DNA from: Bacteroidales bacterium
GTDB lineage: Bacteria; Bacteroidota; Bacteroidia; Bacteroidales; FEN-979
DNA: 64,000 nucleotides
Reading direction: 5' to 3'
Assembly: GCA_023231005.1 (NCBI GenBank)
Contig: JALNWG010000007.1
Coordinates: 1-64,000 of the forward strand
The notes beneath the pieces are model-generated. The model saw only the letters and a list, made by a program, of their open reading frames with translations. It had not been told where the DNA came from and searched no databases. This document shows positions 34,174 to 43,573 of the stretch, one piece after another. Positions within the stretch are counted from its first letter, which is position 1. Every line of letters begins with the position of its first letter. Both the position numbers and the translations under genes were made by a program.

Positions 34174-35302
34174 TTGAAGAATATGCATCGTAAGCCCTGT
34201 CAATAAAACCTGCTCCCGGATTTCCCCATCCACCGCCAACCTGAATAAGTACAATAATGTTTTGACGTTCTATTGCTTTCTTAATATCCACCGTTGCGGT
34301 TGAAATTGACCGGGCATCCCCTTTATTGAAAATCTTTTTATTATAATACCAGAACTCGGAATTATCAAATACCCTCCCGATTATCCCCTGATCATACCAG
34401 GCCCAAAAGAAGCTATCGCCGACAAAAAGCGCATTTTGTTTTTTTTCATTAGGGTGAAATGTAATTTCAAACTTAGGATAAGCAAGGGGTGGATGTTTAA
34501 TATCACATATCAGGTTCATCATCCAATTCACATCATCATCAAATTGTCGCGGTTTTTCACTTAATTCGATGGTGTTTATCTTGATTTCCGGCATGGGTTC
34601 CTGAAGCATTTTTTCAAGGTACTTCAGGGTTGAATCGGCTGCCAGGGTAGCGCCATAAAGAGTCCAATGTACCCCGGTAGTTGGAAATAAAAGAAACCGG
34701 GAAGTATCTTTCATTTGCCGGAACCAGGTATTAAAATCAATAAGATGAATTCCCGAAGCAGTACATTTTTCGATGAGGTAATCACGTCCGGAGAGACCCG
34801 GTTTCCGGAAAAGGTAACGATCCGGGATATCTTCAGGGGAAAAGGAGACTTTATCGGGGGCAACTATCACAAGAAGGAATATTTTCTTTTTATTCCAAAA
34901 AAAGTGTTGCAATTTTTTCAGCTTGTAAACACGTTGATCTATTGCTCCCTTATTGATATGATCATATCCCAGAGAGGCGGTGATATATTCGGAGGTGAGC
35001 AAATGGTCCTGATTCCCAATTACAACGGTTGCCGGGTTTGGAACCCGGAATATTGTGAAATCAAGCTGGTTATGTAATCTCACTCCTTCGTTTTTGAATC
35101 CGGAGGAGTCATGAAAATGCAGGAGGTACTGTTGCTGAAACTCGCCATTCATCCAGGTTTTAAAAGTTAAAAAAGGAGCCGGAGTAAAGCGATAAGCTCC
35201 ATTCAGAGGCTTCGACTGAACAACCTGAAATTCCGTCTGTAATGCGGGCAAGGTGATCAAAAGACATGAAAAGATCACAAGAAATTTTTTGAAAACATCC
35301 AT
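34160..35302 (-). CDS. AlgJ/AlgX-like SGNH O-acetyltransferase-related protein, copy 2
   Basis: The 380-residue protein has an N-terminal membrane helix (VIFSCLLITLPAL). Family blocks are VRLHNQLDFTIF, VAPDKVSFSPEDIPDRY, the His block PTTGVHWTLYG (Gly210, His212) and VGDSFFWAW (Ser297). The C-terminal region has QVGGGWGNPGAGFIDRAYDAY, shared with copies 3 and 5. It lacks the helical tail of copies 1, 3 and 4 and is the shortest. A TAGATTTG box on the minus strand at 35335-35342 may start transcription of copies 2 and 1. It is divergent from the GT-C-like gene at 35406. Confidence 0.75.
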   Translation of the reverse strand: MDVFKKFLVIFSCLLITLPALQTEFQVVQSKPLNGAYRFTPAPFLTFKTWMNGEFQQQYLLHFHDSSGFKNEGVRLHNQLDFTIFRVPNPATVVIGNQDHLLTSEYITASLGYDHINKGAIDQRVYKLKKLQHFFWNKKKIFLLVIVAPDKVSFSPEDIPDRYLFRKPGLSGRDYLIEKCTASGIHLIDFNTWFRQMKDTSRFLLFPTTGVHWTLYGATLAADSTLKYLEKMLQEPMPEIKINTIELSEKPRQFDDDVNWMMNLICDIKHPPLAYPKFEITFHPNEKKQNALFVGDSFFWAWYDQGIIGRVFDNSEFWYYNKKIFNKGDARSISTATVDIKKAIERQNIIVLIQVGGGWGNPGAGFIDRAYDAYSSNENL

Positions 35303-35334
35303 GCTGGCCGCGTCCGTATTGTTGATTAACCATA

Positions 35335-35381
35335 CAAATCTAAGGAAAATTAGAATGGTATCAGCGCCTTTTTTATCTTTG
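35335..35381. promoter_or_regulatory. Divergent -7 boxes between AlgJ-like copy 2 and a GT-C-like gene
   Basis: TAGATTTG on the minus strand (35335-35342) faces copy 2, and TATCTTTG on the plus strand (35374-35381) faces the gene starting at 35406. Both match TAnnTTTG; -33 elements are not clear. Confidence 0.45.
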
Positions 35382-35405
35382 CCAATTTGCTTTTACAATC
35401 GGATT

Positions 35406-37370
35406 ATGATGGATTTTTTTCGCCGGAATGTTTTTGCCCTTCTTTCCGGGTTTCTCTTCCTTCTCTTCAGCGCTTGTTCTTTCCTTTCTGATGGTTATTT
35501 CGGAGGAGCTGATAACATCACGCACTTTCAACTATCCCATTATGCTTTTTATCATCCCTCTTTGTTTTTAAATGCGTGGGGAAGGCCACTTTACACAATT
35601 ATTGCAGCGCCTTTTGCTCAATTTGGATTGCCGGGAGCAAAACTGCTGAATATTTTGTTAGGGATTGCCACTGCCACCCTGGCCGGTGAAATTGCCCGAA
35701 AACTGGAGATCAAACCGACTTGGGTTGCCATTCTTTTCGTATGTTTCACACCACTCTATTTTGTGATGTTGCCAACTGTGCTTACAGAGATCCTTTTCAG
35801 TTTTATCCTTCTGCTATCAATTTATCTCTTTTTAAGCGAAAAATACAGATTATCGGCTATTGTTATTTCATTTTTGCCCTTTGCACGAACCGAAGGGTTT
35901 GTCCTTCTCCCTTTATTTTTCTTGACCTATTTGATAGTTAAACAGGGGAAAGTCATTCCTTTTTTACTGACAGGAACCCTTTTCTTCAGCGTTATCGGTG
36001 GATTATATTTCCGGGATTTTTTCTGGGTTTTCACTCAATTTCCTTACCCTGTTACCTATCATCACCCGATTTATAAAGAGAGAGGGGATTTATTTCACTT
36101 TATCCAGGACCGTAATCTGATTTTGGGATTGCCTCTTGAAATTCTCTTTATTGCTGGATTTCTCCAACTATTCCGTGAATGGTTTTCGGGATCAGCTATG
36201 CTCCGGAAGCAATCGCTTCTGATTTTTCTATTGCTTCTTTTGCCATTTTTCACATACCTTGCCTTTCATTCCATCCTTTATTGGAAAGCACTGGGAGGTT
36301 CCATGGGCCTTGACCGGGTGTTGGCTGCTGTTCTTCCCCTGGGTGCCCTGATCGCGCTGAAAGGATTTCAGGGGATTATCCAGGTGTTTAAAACAAATTG
36401 TTTTCTTCGTTCTTTTTTTACGATTCTGATTTTGATCTGGGTAGTAATTTTTCCTTTCCGGATCTATCCTTACCCCTATCCCCTTTCTCCTGAAGAAGAA
36501 ACTATCAAGGCTGCTGTTGCCTGGTTCAAAACTTCCCCTTACAACAAAAAAACCGTTTATTACACCGATAACAATGTCCCTTATTACCTTGGGATCGATC
36601 CCTATCAAAAATCACCGGCAGTGTGTCATCTTTTTGGTGATTCAAAATATCTTGATACCATACCGGAAGGATCAATTCTGGTATGGGATGCCCATTTCGG
36701 GGCCAATGAATCAAAAATTCCGCTTGATTCATTACTCGGGAACGATCGGCAGCAGGTGATTGGATATTTCCGTCCGCTGCAACCCTGGATTACATTCGGA
36801 GGACACAACTATGATTGTTATATCACCAAAACCAAACCAGCCGAAAAATTGGCCGATAATTGGGCGATCCGGGATTCCATTCTGGACGTTCTGGATGAAA
36901 AGGAGTGTTTGAAAACCCTATACCTCAATAATTTTGAAAATCCGTGGGATGGATCAAATCCATCTTTTTATTCCGGTGATACGGCACATTCGGGTAAACT
37001 GTCATTCCGAATGGATGGTCGCACTGAATACAGTCCCGGAGTTTGTAAAGAAGTAAAGGGACTCCCTGTGACCAGCAAACCGGCGATGATCCAGGCAACA
37101 GTATATTGTTATTTACCGGAAATCGAAATAAAAAGCAACACCTTGTTGGTTATTTCCTTTGAGCAGAATGGAAAATCATACAGTTATACCGCGATGAGGC
37201 TGAACGATAAAAAGGTGAGACCAGCCCGATGGAACAGGTTCAGCATTTCCGATACGATACCGGTATTCAAATCATCACGGGATCTATTGAAAGTGTATAT
37301 CTGGAATCCAGGGAAACAGCGATTTTTCATTGATGACCTGAAAGCGAATCTTACCTATCAACCTTTATAA
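35406..37370 (+). CDS. Polytopic GT-C-like membrane protein with C-terminal jelly-roll domain
   Basis: The 654-residue protein has about ten membrane helices in residues 1-370. The first extracytoplasmic loop carries an acidic residue pattern (GYFGGADNITHFQLSHYAF), as in GT-C glycosyltransferases that use polyprenyl-phosphate sugars. The exported C-terminal part ends in the jelly-roll module: LNNFENPWDG, HSGKLSFRMDG and LLKVYIWNPGKQRFFIDDLK. It is the only plus-strand gene of the locus. The frame extends upstream to 35253, but ATG 35406 (or the adjacent 35409) follows the promoter box and begins the first helix. The last 13 nt overlap the convergent GT2 gene. Donor and acceptor are unknown. 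Confidence 0.65.
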   Translation: MMDFFRRNVFALLSGFLFLLFSACSFLSDGYFGGADNITHFQLSHYAFYHPSLFLNAWGRPLYTIIAAPFAQFGLPGAKLLNILLGIATATLAGEIARKLEIKPTWVAILFVCFTPLYFVMLPTVLTEILFSFILLLSIYLFLSEKYRLSAIVISFLPFARTEGFVLLPLFFLTYLIVKQGKVIPFLLTGTLFFSVIGGLYFRDFFWVFTQFPYPVTYHHPIYKERGDLFHFIQDRNLILGLPLEILFIAGFLQLFREWFSGSAMLRKQSLLIFLLLLLPFFTYLAFHSILYWKALGGSMGLDRVLAAVLPLGALIALKGFQGIIQVFKTNCFLRSFFTILILIWVVIFPFRIYPYPYPLSPEEETIKAAVAWFKTSPYNKKTVYYTDNNVPYYLGIDPYQKSPAVCHLFGDSKYLDTIPEGSILVWDAHFGANESKIPLDSLLGNDRQQVIGYFRPLQPWITFGGHNYDCYITKTKPAEKLADNWAIRDSILDVLDEKECLKTLYLNNFENPWDGSNPSFYSGDTAHSGKLSFRMDGRTEYSPGVCKEVKGLPVTSKPAMIQATVYCYLPEIEIKSNTLLVISFEQNGKSYSYTAMRLNDKKVRPARWNRFSISDTIPVFKSSRDLLKVYIWNPGKQRFFIDDLKANLTYQPL

Positions 37371-38086
37371 TATCCCCGCATATTATTCAGTTTAATTCGA
37401 AAAAGGTCAAAGAACATTCCAACACCATGACGGAATACCTTAACCGTTGACTTTTCCTGATTAGTTAACCGGACCGGGATCCGTTTAATTTCGAAATTCT
37501 GTTTCAGGGCGATGTACAGCAACTCCACATCAAAGGCAAAACCATTGATCCTTGCATGTTTAAAAATAAAATCAGCAACATCCCCCCGAAAACCTTTGAG
37601 CCCGCATTGAGTATCAAAAAAATTAGCAGTGACAATGGTTCCGACAAAACGGGTAAAAAATATACTGGTTATCTTTCTGAGTTCTGGGATTTCAGTTAAA
37701 TAGGATGATCCTTTTAATTTTCGATCCCCGATTACCAATTGAAACTCTTTAAAGTCGAGATAACGTAACATCGTTCCAATGGCATTGAGCTCATAAGGAA
37801 TATCCGCATCCGTAAAAATTCTAAACGCCCCCCGGGCTGCTTTCATTCCGGTGCGAACTGCAGCACCTTTGCCTATGTTTTTTTTGTTTCGGCAAAAAAT
37901 ACAATTCATTTCATGGCATACTGTTTCGGTTGCTCCATGATCGTTGCTCCCATCATCAACCACAATCACCTCGAATGAATAATCCTGACTTTTCAGGTAG
38001 GTAATTAAAACCGGGAGGTTTTTCCTTAAAATTCCTGCTGATTTATAAGACGGAACAATTATACTGAGATAAATTGAATCTGACAT
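37358..38086 (-). CDS. GT2 family polyprenyl-phosphate sugar synthase-like glycosyltransferase
   Basis: The 242-residue protein has the GT-A start LSIIVPSYKSAGILRKNL, the acidic block VIVVDDGSNDHG, NKKNIGKGAAVRTGM and the metal-binding FTDADIPYE. This set is typical of dolichyl/undecaprenyl-phosphate glucosyl- and mannosyltransferases (ALG5/DPM1 type). The later block QCGLKGFRGDVADFIF also fits. No C-terminal membrane helices follow. It would make a lipid-linked sugar on the cytoplasmic side for the GT-C-like proteins of the locus. The sugar cannot be deduced. Confidence 0.8.
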   Translation of the reverse strand: MSDSIYLSIIVPSYKSAGILRKNLPVLITYLKSQDYSFEVIVVDDGSNDHGATETVCHEMNCIFCRNKKNIGKGAAVRTGMKAARGAFRIFTDADIPYELNAIGTMLRYLDFKEFQLVIGDRKLKGSSYLTEIPELRKITSIFFTRFVGTIVTANFFDTQCGLKGFRGDVADFIFKHARINGFAFDVELLYIALKQNFEIKRIPVRLTNQEKSTVKVFRHGVGMFFDLFRIKLNNMRGYYKG

Positions 38087-38100
38087 TTTATAAATAGTAT

Positions 38101-38850
38101 TTAAAAAACAGGGAGTGATTTTTCAAGATATTGTGCAGCTGTCTCAAAATCAGGTTCCGTACATTTAAAAAAACGATAGAATGCAAATTTTTTATTTATT
38201 CCAAAAACATTAGTTTTGACAGAACGAAAAAAACATTTCAGTACCATTTCAATCTCATCGGCGGTATTAATATGTTCGTATCTCATCAAAATTTGATAAT
38301 TCAAACCATAGTGGCGTTTAAATTCATATCCTGTAATCAACGTTCCCAGTTTCCATAAAATTGTACCCTCATTGGGGATAGCTACTCTTAAAGAACCCCC
38401 TTTTTCGAGCAATGTAACTGCTTTTGCAACGACATCGGGTAAATTCTGGATATGTTCAAATGTGGCAACAGAGGTAATTCGGGTATACTTGTTTTCACTG
38501 GGGATTTCACTTATATCTGAATAGATCTTTCGGACTCTCTGGAGGTTCCCGGATTCTCTGTATAGCTCCTCAAAAGGTTCTACAATATCGTAATGATTCA
38601 CATGTGGTTCAAAGGGGAGTTGGTTAAGCATACCTGCACCAATCTCGAGGGTTTTCTGATCTCCATGTGATTGAACCAATACATCTTCTGCTACTTTGAT
38701 ATGCAGCCACTTTTCCATTTGCATCGATAATTTGGTTGCATTGGTCTTTCCTTGTCTGTTTTTTTTATAATGTGATTCGTAAATAGCTTTAAAATCCGGG
38801 GGTAGTTCTATTCTGGTTTTTGGAAAATTTTCGAGTACTTGATTTTTCAT
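38101..38850 (-). CDS. SAM-dependent class I methyltransferase
   Basis: The 249-residue protein has motif I as TLEIGAGMLNQLPF, an acidic end of strand 2 in HYDIVEPFEELY, and SVATFEHIQNLPDV followed by LLEKGGSLRVAIPNEG. This is the Methyltransf_11-like fold. The acceptor is unknown; position between GT2 and GT-C-like genes suggests a sugar or lipid-sugar substrate. It is probably in the same transcript as its minus-strand neighbours (14 and 38 nt spacers). Confidence 0.75.
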   Translation of the reverse strand: MKNQVLENFPKTRIELPPDFKAIYESHYKKNRQGKTNATKLSMQMEKWLHIKVAEDVLVQSHGDQKTLEIGAGMLNQLPFEPHVNHYDIVEPFEELYRESGNLQRVRKIYSDISEIPSENKYTRITSVATFEHIQNLPDVVAKAVTLLEKGGSLRVAIPNEGTILWKLGTLITGYEFKRHYGLNYQILMRYEHINTADEIEMVLKCFFRSVKTNVFGINKKFAFYRFFKCTEPDFETAAQYLEKSLPVF

Positions 38851-38888
38851 TTTTAAAATGATTGATAATCCGTTTAGTAACGCAAAGG

Positions 38889-40805
38889 CTACAGATAGAA
38901 ATATTTATTCTTAGAATTTATCATGTTAGAAATCATGATGGAGTTCAGGTCTATTCCTGGATATTGCAAAACAAAGATGGTAGCGGCCTGTTCTCGGTGC
39001 GTATTATATACGTTGATTTCAATGGTTGCCGAGGGGGTCATCTTATCATTGATGTGGTTTATTTTTATAGGAAAGTCAGTGAGCCCTTCACCCTGGTATA
39101 CCCTGAAACTAACGGTAAAAATCTTGTACGGGGAATAGTAAAGTATGGTAGCCGTATTGGATATCGGATAAATCACGGTGTCGGTATTCTTGATCGTCGG
39201 CAACGGGGCCATGACCAAAAACAGATCATCGGTTTTTTCAGCTTGACACATTGTCATATAATAAGGTGACGGATAAGTGACTTTCTTTGTATAAAAGAGA
39301 AATTGTCCCTCTACCCGTGAAAAAGGATAAAGATTTCCGGTTTTTGCTTGGAAATATTCGTACCAGTTAAAGGCCTGTTCAGTAATACCGCGTGCACATT
39401 CCGATGTGTTATTCCAGAGATCCGGAGCATAAAAAGGGGTATTCGGCGGCAAGATTTTAAATTGTTTGGATTTCACCAGTTCATCAATTGCCCTGAAACG
39501 AAGATTTGCACTCCGGATATCCTTGGCGATGTAATAATTGGAATAGTCGGTAATGACGGAACAAAGACAAATCGCGATGACAAATAATGCAATGAGGACA
39601 TTTTTAATGATTTTGTTGAAATTAAATAAGTTAATTAGATATGAGATCAATAGTACCCCAAAAAGCAATACTCCGAAGAAAGAGAAAAAAGTAGTGAGAT
39701 AACCGATCATGTGAGCCTTTTCGACGTAAAAGGTGTATTTTTCAGTCAGCGCCAGTGGAATGTGAGGGACGAAAACAAGCAAGATGGCGATGCAGCATCC
39801 CCCGGCAACTTTTTTCCACGGGATTTCCGGAAGATTTTTCAATAAGATCCATCCCAACCATCCCACCAGAATGCCTTTGACGATCCATTCAACCCGCGCT
39901 TGCTGGAAGAGAAAAAGAAGAATTTTTGAATGGCCGGTGATAAACTCAGATTTCTGAAAGAAAAATTCATGGCTTGATTCATAGATAGTTAATGGAAATG
40001 CAGAATAGGAAAGGCTCCACAGTATCTTGAAAAAAGTTCCCAGGGAGGCATCTTTTGTGGCAAAATTGGTTCCGGGATATTGAGGGGGAAAATAGTGGCG
40101 GAAAATAAAATAGGTTACAAGGTATAAGAGAGCAATAGTAAGAAAGGGTAAAAAGTGGAATAACCATTTTTTTACTCTAACAAAAAAGGGAATGTTTTTT
40201 TGAAAATTATTGATTATGATCACACTCAATGCAAAAAGGATGAAGAAAATGTAGGTTTCATAAAACAACAGTGCAACCCCAAAAAAAATCGCAGACCCAA
40301 CCAGATTTCTTTTTCTTCCCGTTTTATAAAATATCATGAGAAGATAGAAGGAAAACAATAACAAGAAAAAAGAAAAGGAAAAATAGAAAGGATACGCAAC
40401 AAATAAGGTCGTATGCTTAGAAATCTGCATGGTTACGAGGAAGAGCAAAATCATCAGCCAGGAAATCTCATCGGATTTGGTCGATTCTTTGATGATTTTT
40501 GCAAACAGAATAAAACAGGCAAAGAGAGGAATATACTGGAACATTTTTACAACTACCATATTGTTTGACAGATAAGGTAAACTGTAAACAGGTTTTACCA
40601 GGTGAAAATAAAATCGTCCAGCAATCTTTGCAAAGAAGGAAGCATCCTCCATGATATCCCCACGGGTGGTGATCAGGTAGTTGTGTAAATCATCTGCAGT
40701 TGCAAATCCAGTAAAAAAGAGCGGGAAAAAGGTGATGAGGCCAATAATGGAAAAAGCAAAATAATATAAGGTTTTGTTGGATATGCAAATTTTTTTATTG
40801 CTCAT
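38889..40805 (-). CDS. Polytopic membrane protein, GT-C/GtrII-like
   Basis: The 638-residue protein has about eleven membrane helices in the first 420 residues. The first extracytoplasmic loop has GFATADDLHNYLITT, and the paired Asp is where GT-C enzymes place their catalytic acid. The exported C-terminal 210 residues include YAPDLWNNTSECARG and a beta-rich end; the jelly-roll of the other proteins is not evident here. It resembles glucosyltransferases that add sugars from undecaprenyl phosphate in the periplasm. The gene lies 8 nt after AlgJ-like copy 3. Enzyme activity is inferred from topology and the Asp pair. Confidence 0.6.
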   Translation of the reverse strand: MSNKKICISNKTLYYFAFSIIGLITFFPLFFTGFATADDLHNYLITTRGDIMEDASFFAKIAGRFYFHLVKPVYSLPYLSNNMVVVKMFQYIPLFACFILFAKIIKESTKSDEISWLMILLFLVTMQISKHTTLFVAYPFYFSFSFFLLLFSFYLLMIFYKTGRKRNLVGSAIFFGVALLFYETYIFFILFALSVIIINNFQKNIPFFVRVKKWLFHFLPFLTIALLYLVTYFIFRHYFPPQYPGTNFATKDASLGTFFKILWSLSYSAFPLTIYESSHEFFFQKSEFITGHSKILLFLFQQARVEWIVKGILVGWLGWILLKNLPEIPWKKVAGGCCIAILLVFVPHIPLALTEKYTFYVEKAHMIGYLTTFFSFFGVLLFGVLLISYLINLFNFNKIIKNVLIALFVIAICLCSVITDYSNYYIAKDIRSANLRFRAIDELVKSKQFKILPPNTPFYAPDLWNNTSECARGITEQAFNWYEYFQAKTGNLYPFSRVEGQFLFYTKKVTYPSPYYMTMCQAEKTDDLFLVMAPLPTIKNTDTVIYPISNTATILYYSPYKIFTVSFRVYQGEGLTDFPIKINHINDKMTPSATIEINVYNTHREQAATIFVLQYPGIDLNSIMISNMINSKNKYFYL

Positions 40806-40813
40806 ACTATGGT

Positions 40814-42103
40814 CTATTTTTTCTTGAGAAGTTCCGTGTTATAAAGATTGATCGCATCGCTTCGTACAATAATTGCAAGTGGAAGTTTTCTCTCTGTGGC
40901 TTTTTGTTTTTCTTTTGAAAGCCAAGACGGACTTTTCAGAATTTCATTTTCAATCTTACGTATTGGATTACCCCGAGTGGTATCGTATTCAGTGTAAAGC
41001 CTGTCAATTATTCCGGCACCGGGATTACCATTTCCGGCACCAACCTGAAAAAGAATCACAAAATCTTGTCGTTCAATGGCTTCCCTGAGATTGATTTCCC
41101 AGGTATATTTCATTTTTGTTTGACTTTCAGGATAAACTGCATAATCATAATACCAGATTTCCTGGTTTCTGAACAGGTTTTTAATGATCGGCTGGTGATA
41201 CCAGCCCCAGATATAGCTGTCGGCTATAAACAGTGCCGCTGGTTTTGACCGGGTTGTATCCGTTACGAAATGATAACAGGGATAAGCAAGAATTTCATGC
41301 GGAGCATTCCAGATAAGGTTCATTGTTTTATTGATATCATCATCCAAATTACGCGGGCTCGTGGAGGTTTGTATCGAATCAAGGATCATCTTAGGCATGA
41401 CAATTCCTTTTTCCTTTTCAAAATACCGGATGGCTGAATCGGCCGCGAGGTAAGATCCATAATCGCTCCAATGTATTCCAGTAGAAGGAATCAAACGGTA
41501 ACGTGAAGTGTGCTTCAAAGCGCTAAAATAGGGATTAAAATCAAGAACATTGATTCCGGCTTCATGCGCTTTTTTCGTGAAATAATCACGGTTTGTTTGA
41601 TGTCGTTCCATTTTCAAAAACCTGTCGGGAATTAATTCCGGGTAGAAAGAACCTTTATCCGGAGGAATCATAACTATTACCATTATTCTTTTTGTCTCCC
41701 AAAGATAGTTTTGAACATATTTCAACATTCTTATTTTATCATCCATAAAACGTTTTCCAAAAACGGACTTTCCAAGGTATCCATCAATGTAATCTTTTGA
41801 AAAAAGTTCATTATTCTTACCGACCACAATCTGATCGGCATGTGCGATTGAAAACAAGCTGAAGTCAATCTGATTGTATAATCTTACGAAATCCGGACGG
41901 AACCCGACAGAATCTTCAATGTTTTGCCGATACTGCTGCTGAAAAGATCCATTCATAAAAGCAGAGCAAGAGGCAGCAGGTTTCGGAGCAGGTGTAAAGG
42001 CCCCTTTCAGGGATTTTGATATGATGGGGTTAAATTCCTTTTGAAAGGCTGGAAATATCAACAGAAGAAATATAAAAAACAGTAAAAATCGTTTGATCAG
42101 CAT
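40814..42103 (-). CDS. AlgJ/AlgX-like SGNH O-acetyltransferase-related protein, copy 3
   Basis: The 429-residue protein has an N-terminal membrane helix and family blocks VRLYNQIDFSLF, PPDKGSFYPELIPDRF, the His block PSTGIHWSDYG (Gly209, His211) and IADSYIWGW (Ser296). QVGAGNGNPGAGIIDRLYTEY matches copy 2. One C-terminal helical tail is present (ILKSPSWL to RSDAINLYN). It follows the MBOAT gene by 4 nt, which is the arrangement of an acyl-transfer pair such as AlgI-AlgJ. An acetyl acceptor is not known. Confidence 0.78.
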   Translation of the reverse strand: MLIKRFLLFFIFLLLIFPAFQKEFNPIISKSLKGAFTPAPKPAASCSAFMNGSFQQQYRQNIEDSVGFRPDFVRLYNQIDFSLFSIAHADQIVVGKNNELFSKDYIDGYLGKSVFGKRFMDDKIRMLKYVQNYLWETKRIMVIVMIPPDKGSFYPELIPDRFLKMERHQTNRDYFTKKAHEAGINVLDFNPYFSALKHTSRYRLIPSTGIHWSDYGSYLAADSAIRYFEKEKGIVMPKMILDSIQTSTSPRNLDDDINKTMNLIWNAPHEILAYPCYHFVTDTTRSKPAALFIADSYIWGWYHQPIIKNLFRNQEIWYYDYAVYPESQTKMKYTWEINLREAIERQDFVILFQVGAGNGNPGAGIIDRLYTEYDTTRGNPIRKIENEILKSPSWLSKEKQKATERKLPLAIIVRSDAINLYNTELLKKK

Positions 42104-42107
42104 GGTA

Positions 42108-43565
42108 TTAAAACCTAAAATAGATAAACGGACTGAATCCAGAAGCAGTGATGGTGGCTTCGCTCAGAACAAATAATAAAATTGCGAGAATTGAAAAAAT
42201 GATGATGAGTTTATTCCCGGGGTTGAAGTATAGTTTTTCGATCCAGTTTTCTGCTTTCTTAAAAACCCCCAAAAATGAGAAAAGGGAAGCAATCACCATC
42301 ATTGTCCAGAATTTCGGGTTTAACCAGACCATATTTTCTGCCGGTTGAAAAGCAAACAGCCGTCGGATCAGGAACCAGGCTTCGTCAAGGCTCTGGGCCC
42401 GGAAGATCACCCATCCGATGGTAAGCAGAAGAAAGGTGAAGATGATGGCCGGGACTTTCCCTACTTTCTTCAGATATTTAAGAAGGAATAGTCGTTCGAT
42501 GATTAAAAAGAAACCCATATAGCCTCCCCAGATGATGAAGGTCCAGGCGGCACCATGCCAGAAACCACAGAGTAGAAAGGTAATGGAAGTCGCAATAAGG
42601 TAAATGATTTTATCAGCACGCAGGCCCAAGTAACGTTCTCTCGGAAGTTTACGTGAAGTGGCATAGGCCAGGGGTAGGAAGATATAGTCGCGAAACCAGA
42701 AAGAGAGGGTTATATGCCACCGACGCCAAAATTCAGTAATGCTCTTTGAAACATACGGGAAATTAAAGTTTTCAGGTAACGTGAATCCCATCATTCGGCC
42801 CAGACCGATGGCCATGTCGGAGTATCCGGAAAAATCAAAATAAATTTGAAATGAATAAGCGATGGCCCCGATCCACACAATACCACTTGACATTTCGGAA
42901 GGTGTCAGAGAAAATATTTCGTTCACAGTCAGGCCCAATACATCGGCAATTAATACTTTTTTGGACAACCCGATGATAAAACGATAAAATCCACTCAGCC
43001 TGTTATCCAGATTTTCTGTTGAACTTCTATCAATGATCTGATCTGAGATCTGTCCGGGACGAACAATGGGTCCCGATAAAATCTGGGGAAACATAAAAAT
43101 ATAAAGAGCAAAATCCTGTAATTTTTCAAACCCCGGATGTTGTTTTTTATAAACATCAAGTGTATAAGCAAGTTTCTGAAAAGTGATGAAAGAAATGCCG
43201 ATGGGCAAAACAATTTTGATCCATCCAGCGGGTTTGGAGCCAAACCATCCAAGCATCACCTGAAACTGATCCACAAAAAAATTCATGTACTTAAAATAAA
43301 GTAACAGGGACAAGTTTATCAGTATAGACAGCCAGAGTAGCCAACGTCGTGCTTTCCCTTCCTTCACTACCATCTGCCTAACAATATAAAAATCGGCCAG
43401 TACTGACCCCATTACAAAAAAGACAAATTTCGGAGCGCCCCAGGCATAGAAAAAAACACTCGCCAGGAGCAAAAACCAGTTCTTGTATCTCCGGTCAATT
43501 ATATAATAAATGATCAGGAAAAAGGGCAAGAAATAAAGTAAAAACAAGCTACTGTTAAATATCAT
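42108..43565 (-). CDS. MBOAT family O-acyltransferase, AlgI-like
   Basis: The 485-residue polytopic protein has family blocks FPQILSGPIVRPGQI, SFQIYFDFSGYSDMAIGLG, FWRRWHITLSFWFRDYIF (His284) and LLCGFWHGAAWTF (His337, the invariant MBOAT His). Such proteins move acyl groups, usually acetyl, across the inner membrane and hand them to a periplasmic partner. It lies between AlgJ-like copies 3 and 4, spaced by 4 and 8 nt, and is the only MBOAT in the window. It is thus the probable shared acetyl supplier for the five AlgJ/AlgX-like proteins. Confidence 0.93.
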   Translation of the reverse strand: MIFNSSLFLLYFLPFFLIIYYIIDRRYKNWFLLLASVFFYAWGAPKFVFFVMGSVLADFYIVRQMVVKEGKARRWLLWLSILINLSLLLYFKYMNFFVDQFQVMLGWFGSKPAGWIKIVLPIGISFITFQKLAYTLDVYKKQHPGFEKLQDFALYIFMFPQILSGPIVRPGQISDQIIDRSSTENLDNRLSGFYRFIIGLSKKVLIADVLGLTVNEIFSLTPSEMSSGIVWIGAIAYSFQIYFDFSGYSDMAIGLGRMMGFTLPENFNFPYVSKSITEFWRRWHITLSFWFRDYIFLPLAYATSRKLPRERYLGLRADKIIYLIATSITFLLCGFWHGAAWTFIIWGGYMGFFLIIERLFLLKYLKKVGKVPAIIFTFLLLTIGWVIFRAQSLDEAWFLIRRLFAFQPAENMVWLNPKFWTMMVIASLFSFLGVFKKAENWIEKLYFNPGNKLIIIFSILAILLFVLSEATITASGFSPFIYFRF

Positions 43566-43573
43566 AGGTTTTT

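Noticed and set aside
35253..35405. N-terminal extension of the GT-C-like protein from 35253
   Set aside because: The extension overlaps the divergent gene and its promoter; ATG 35406 starts the first helix and follows TATCTTTG.
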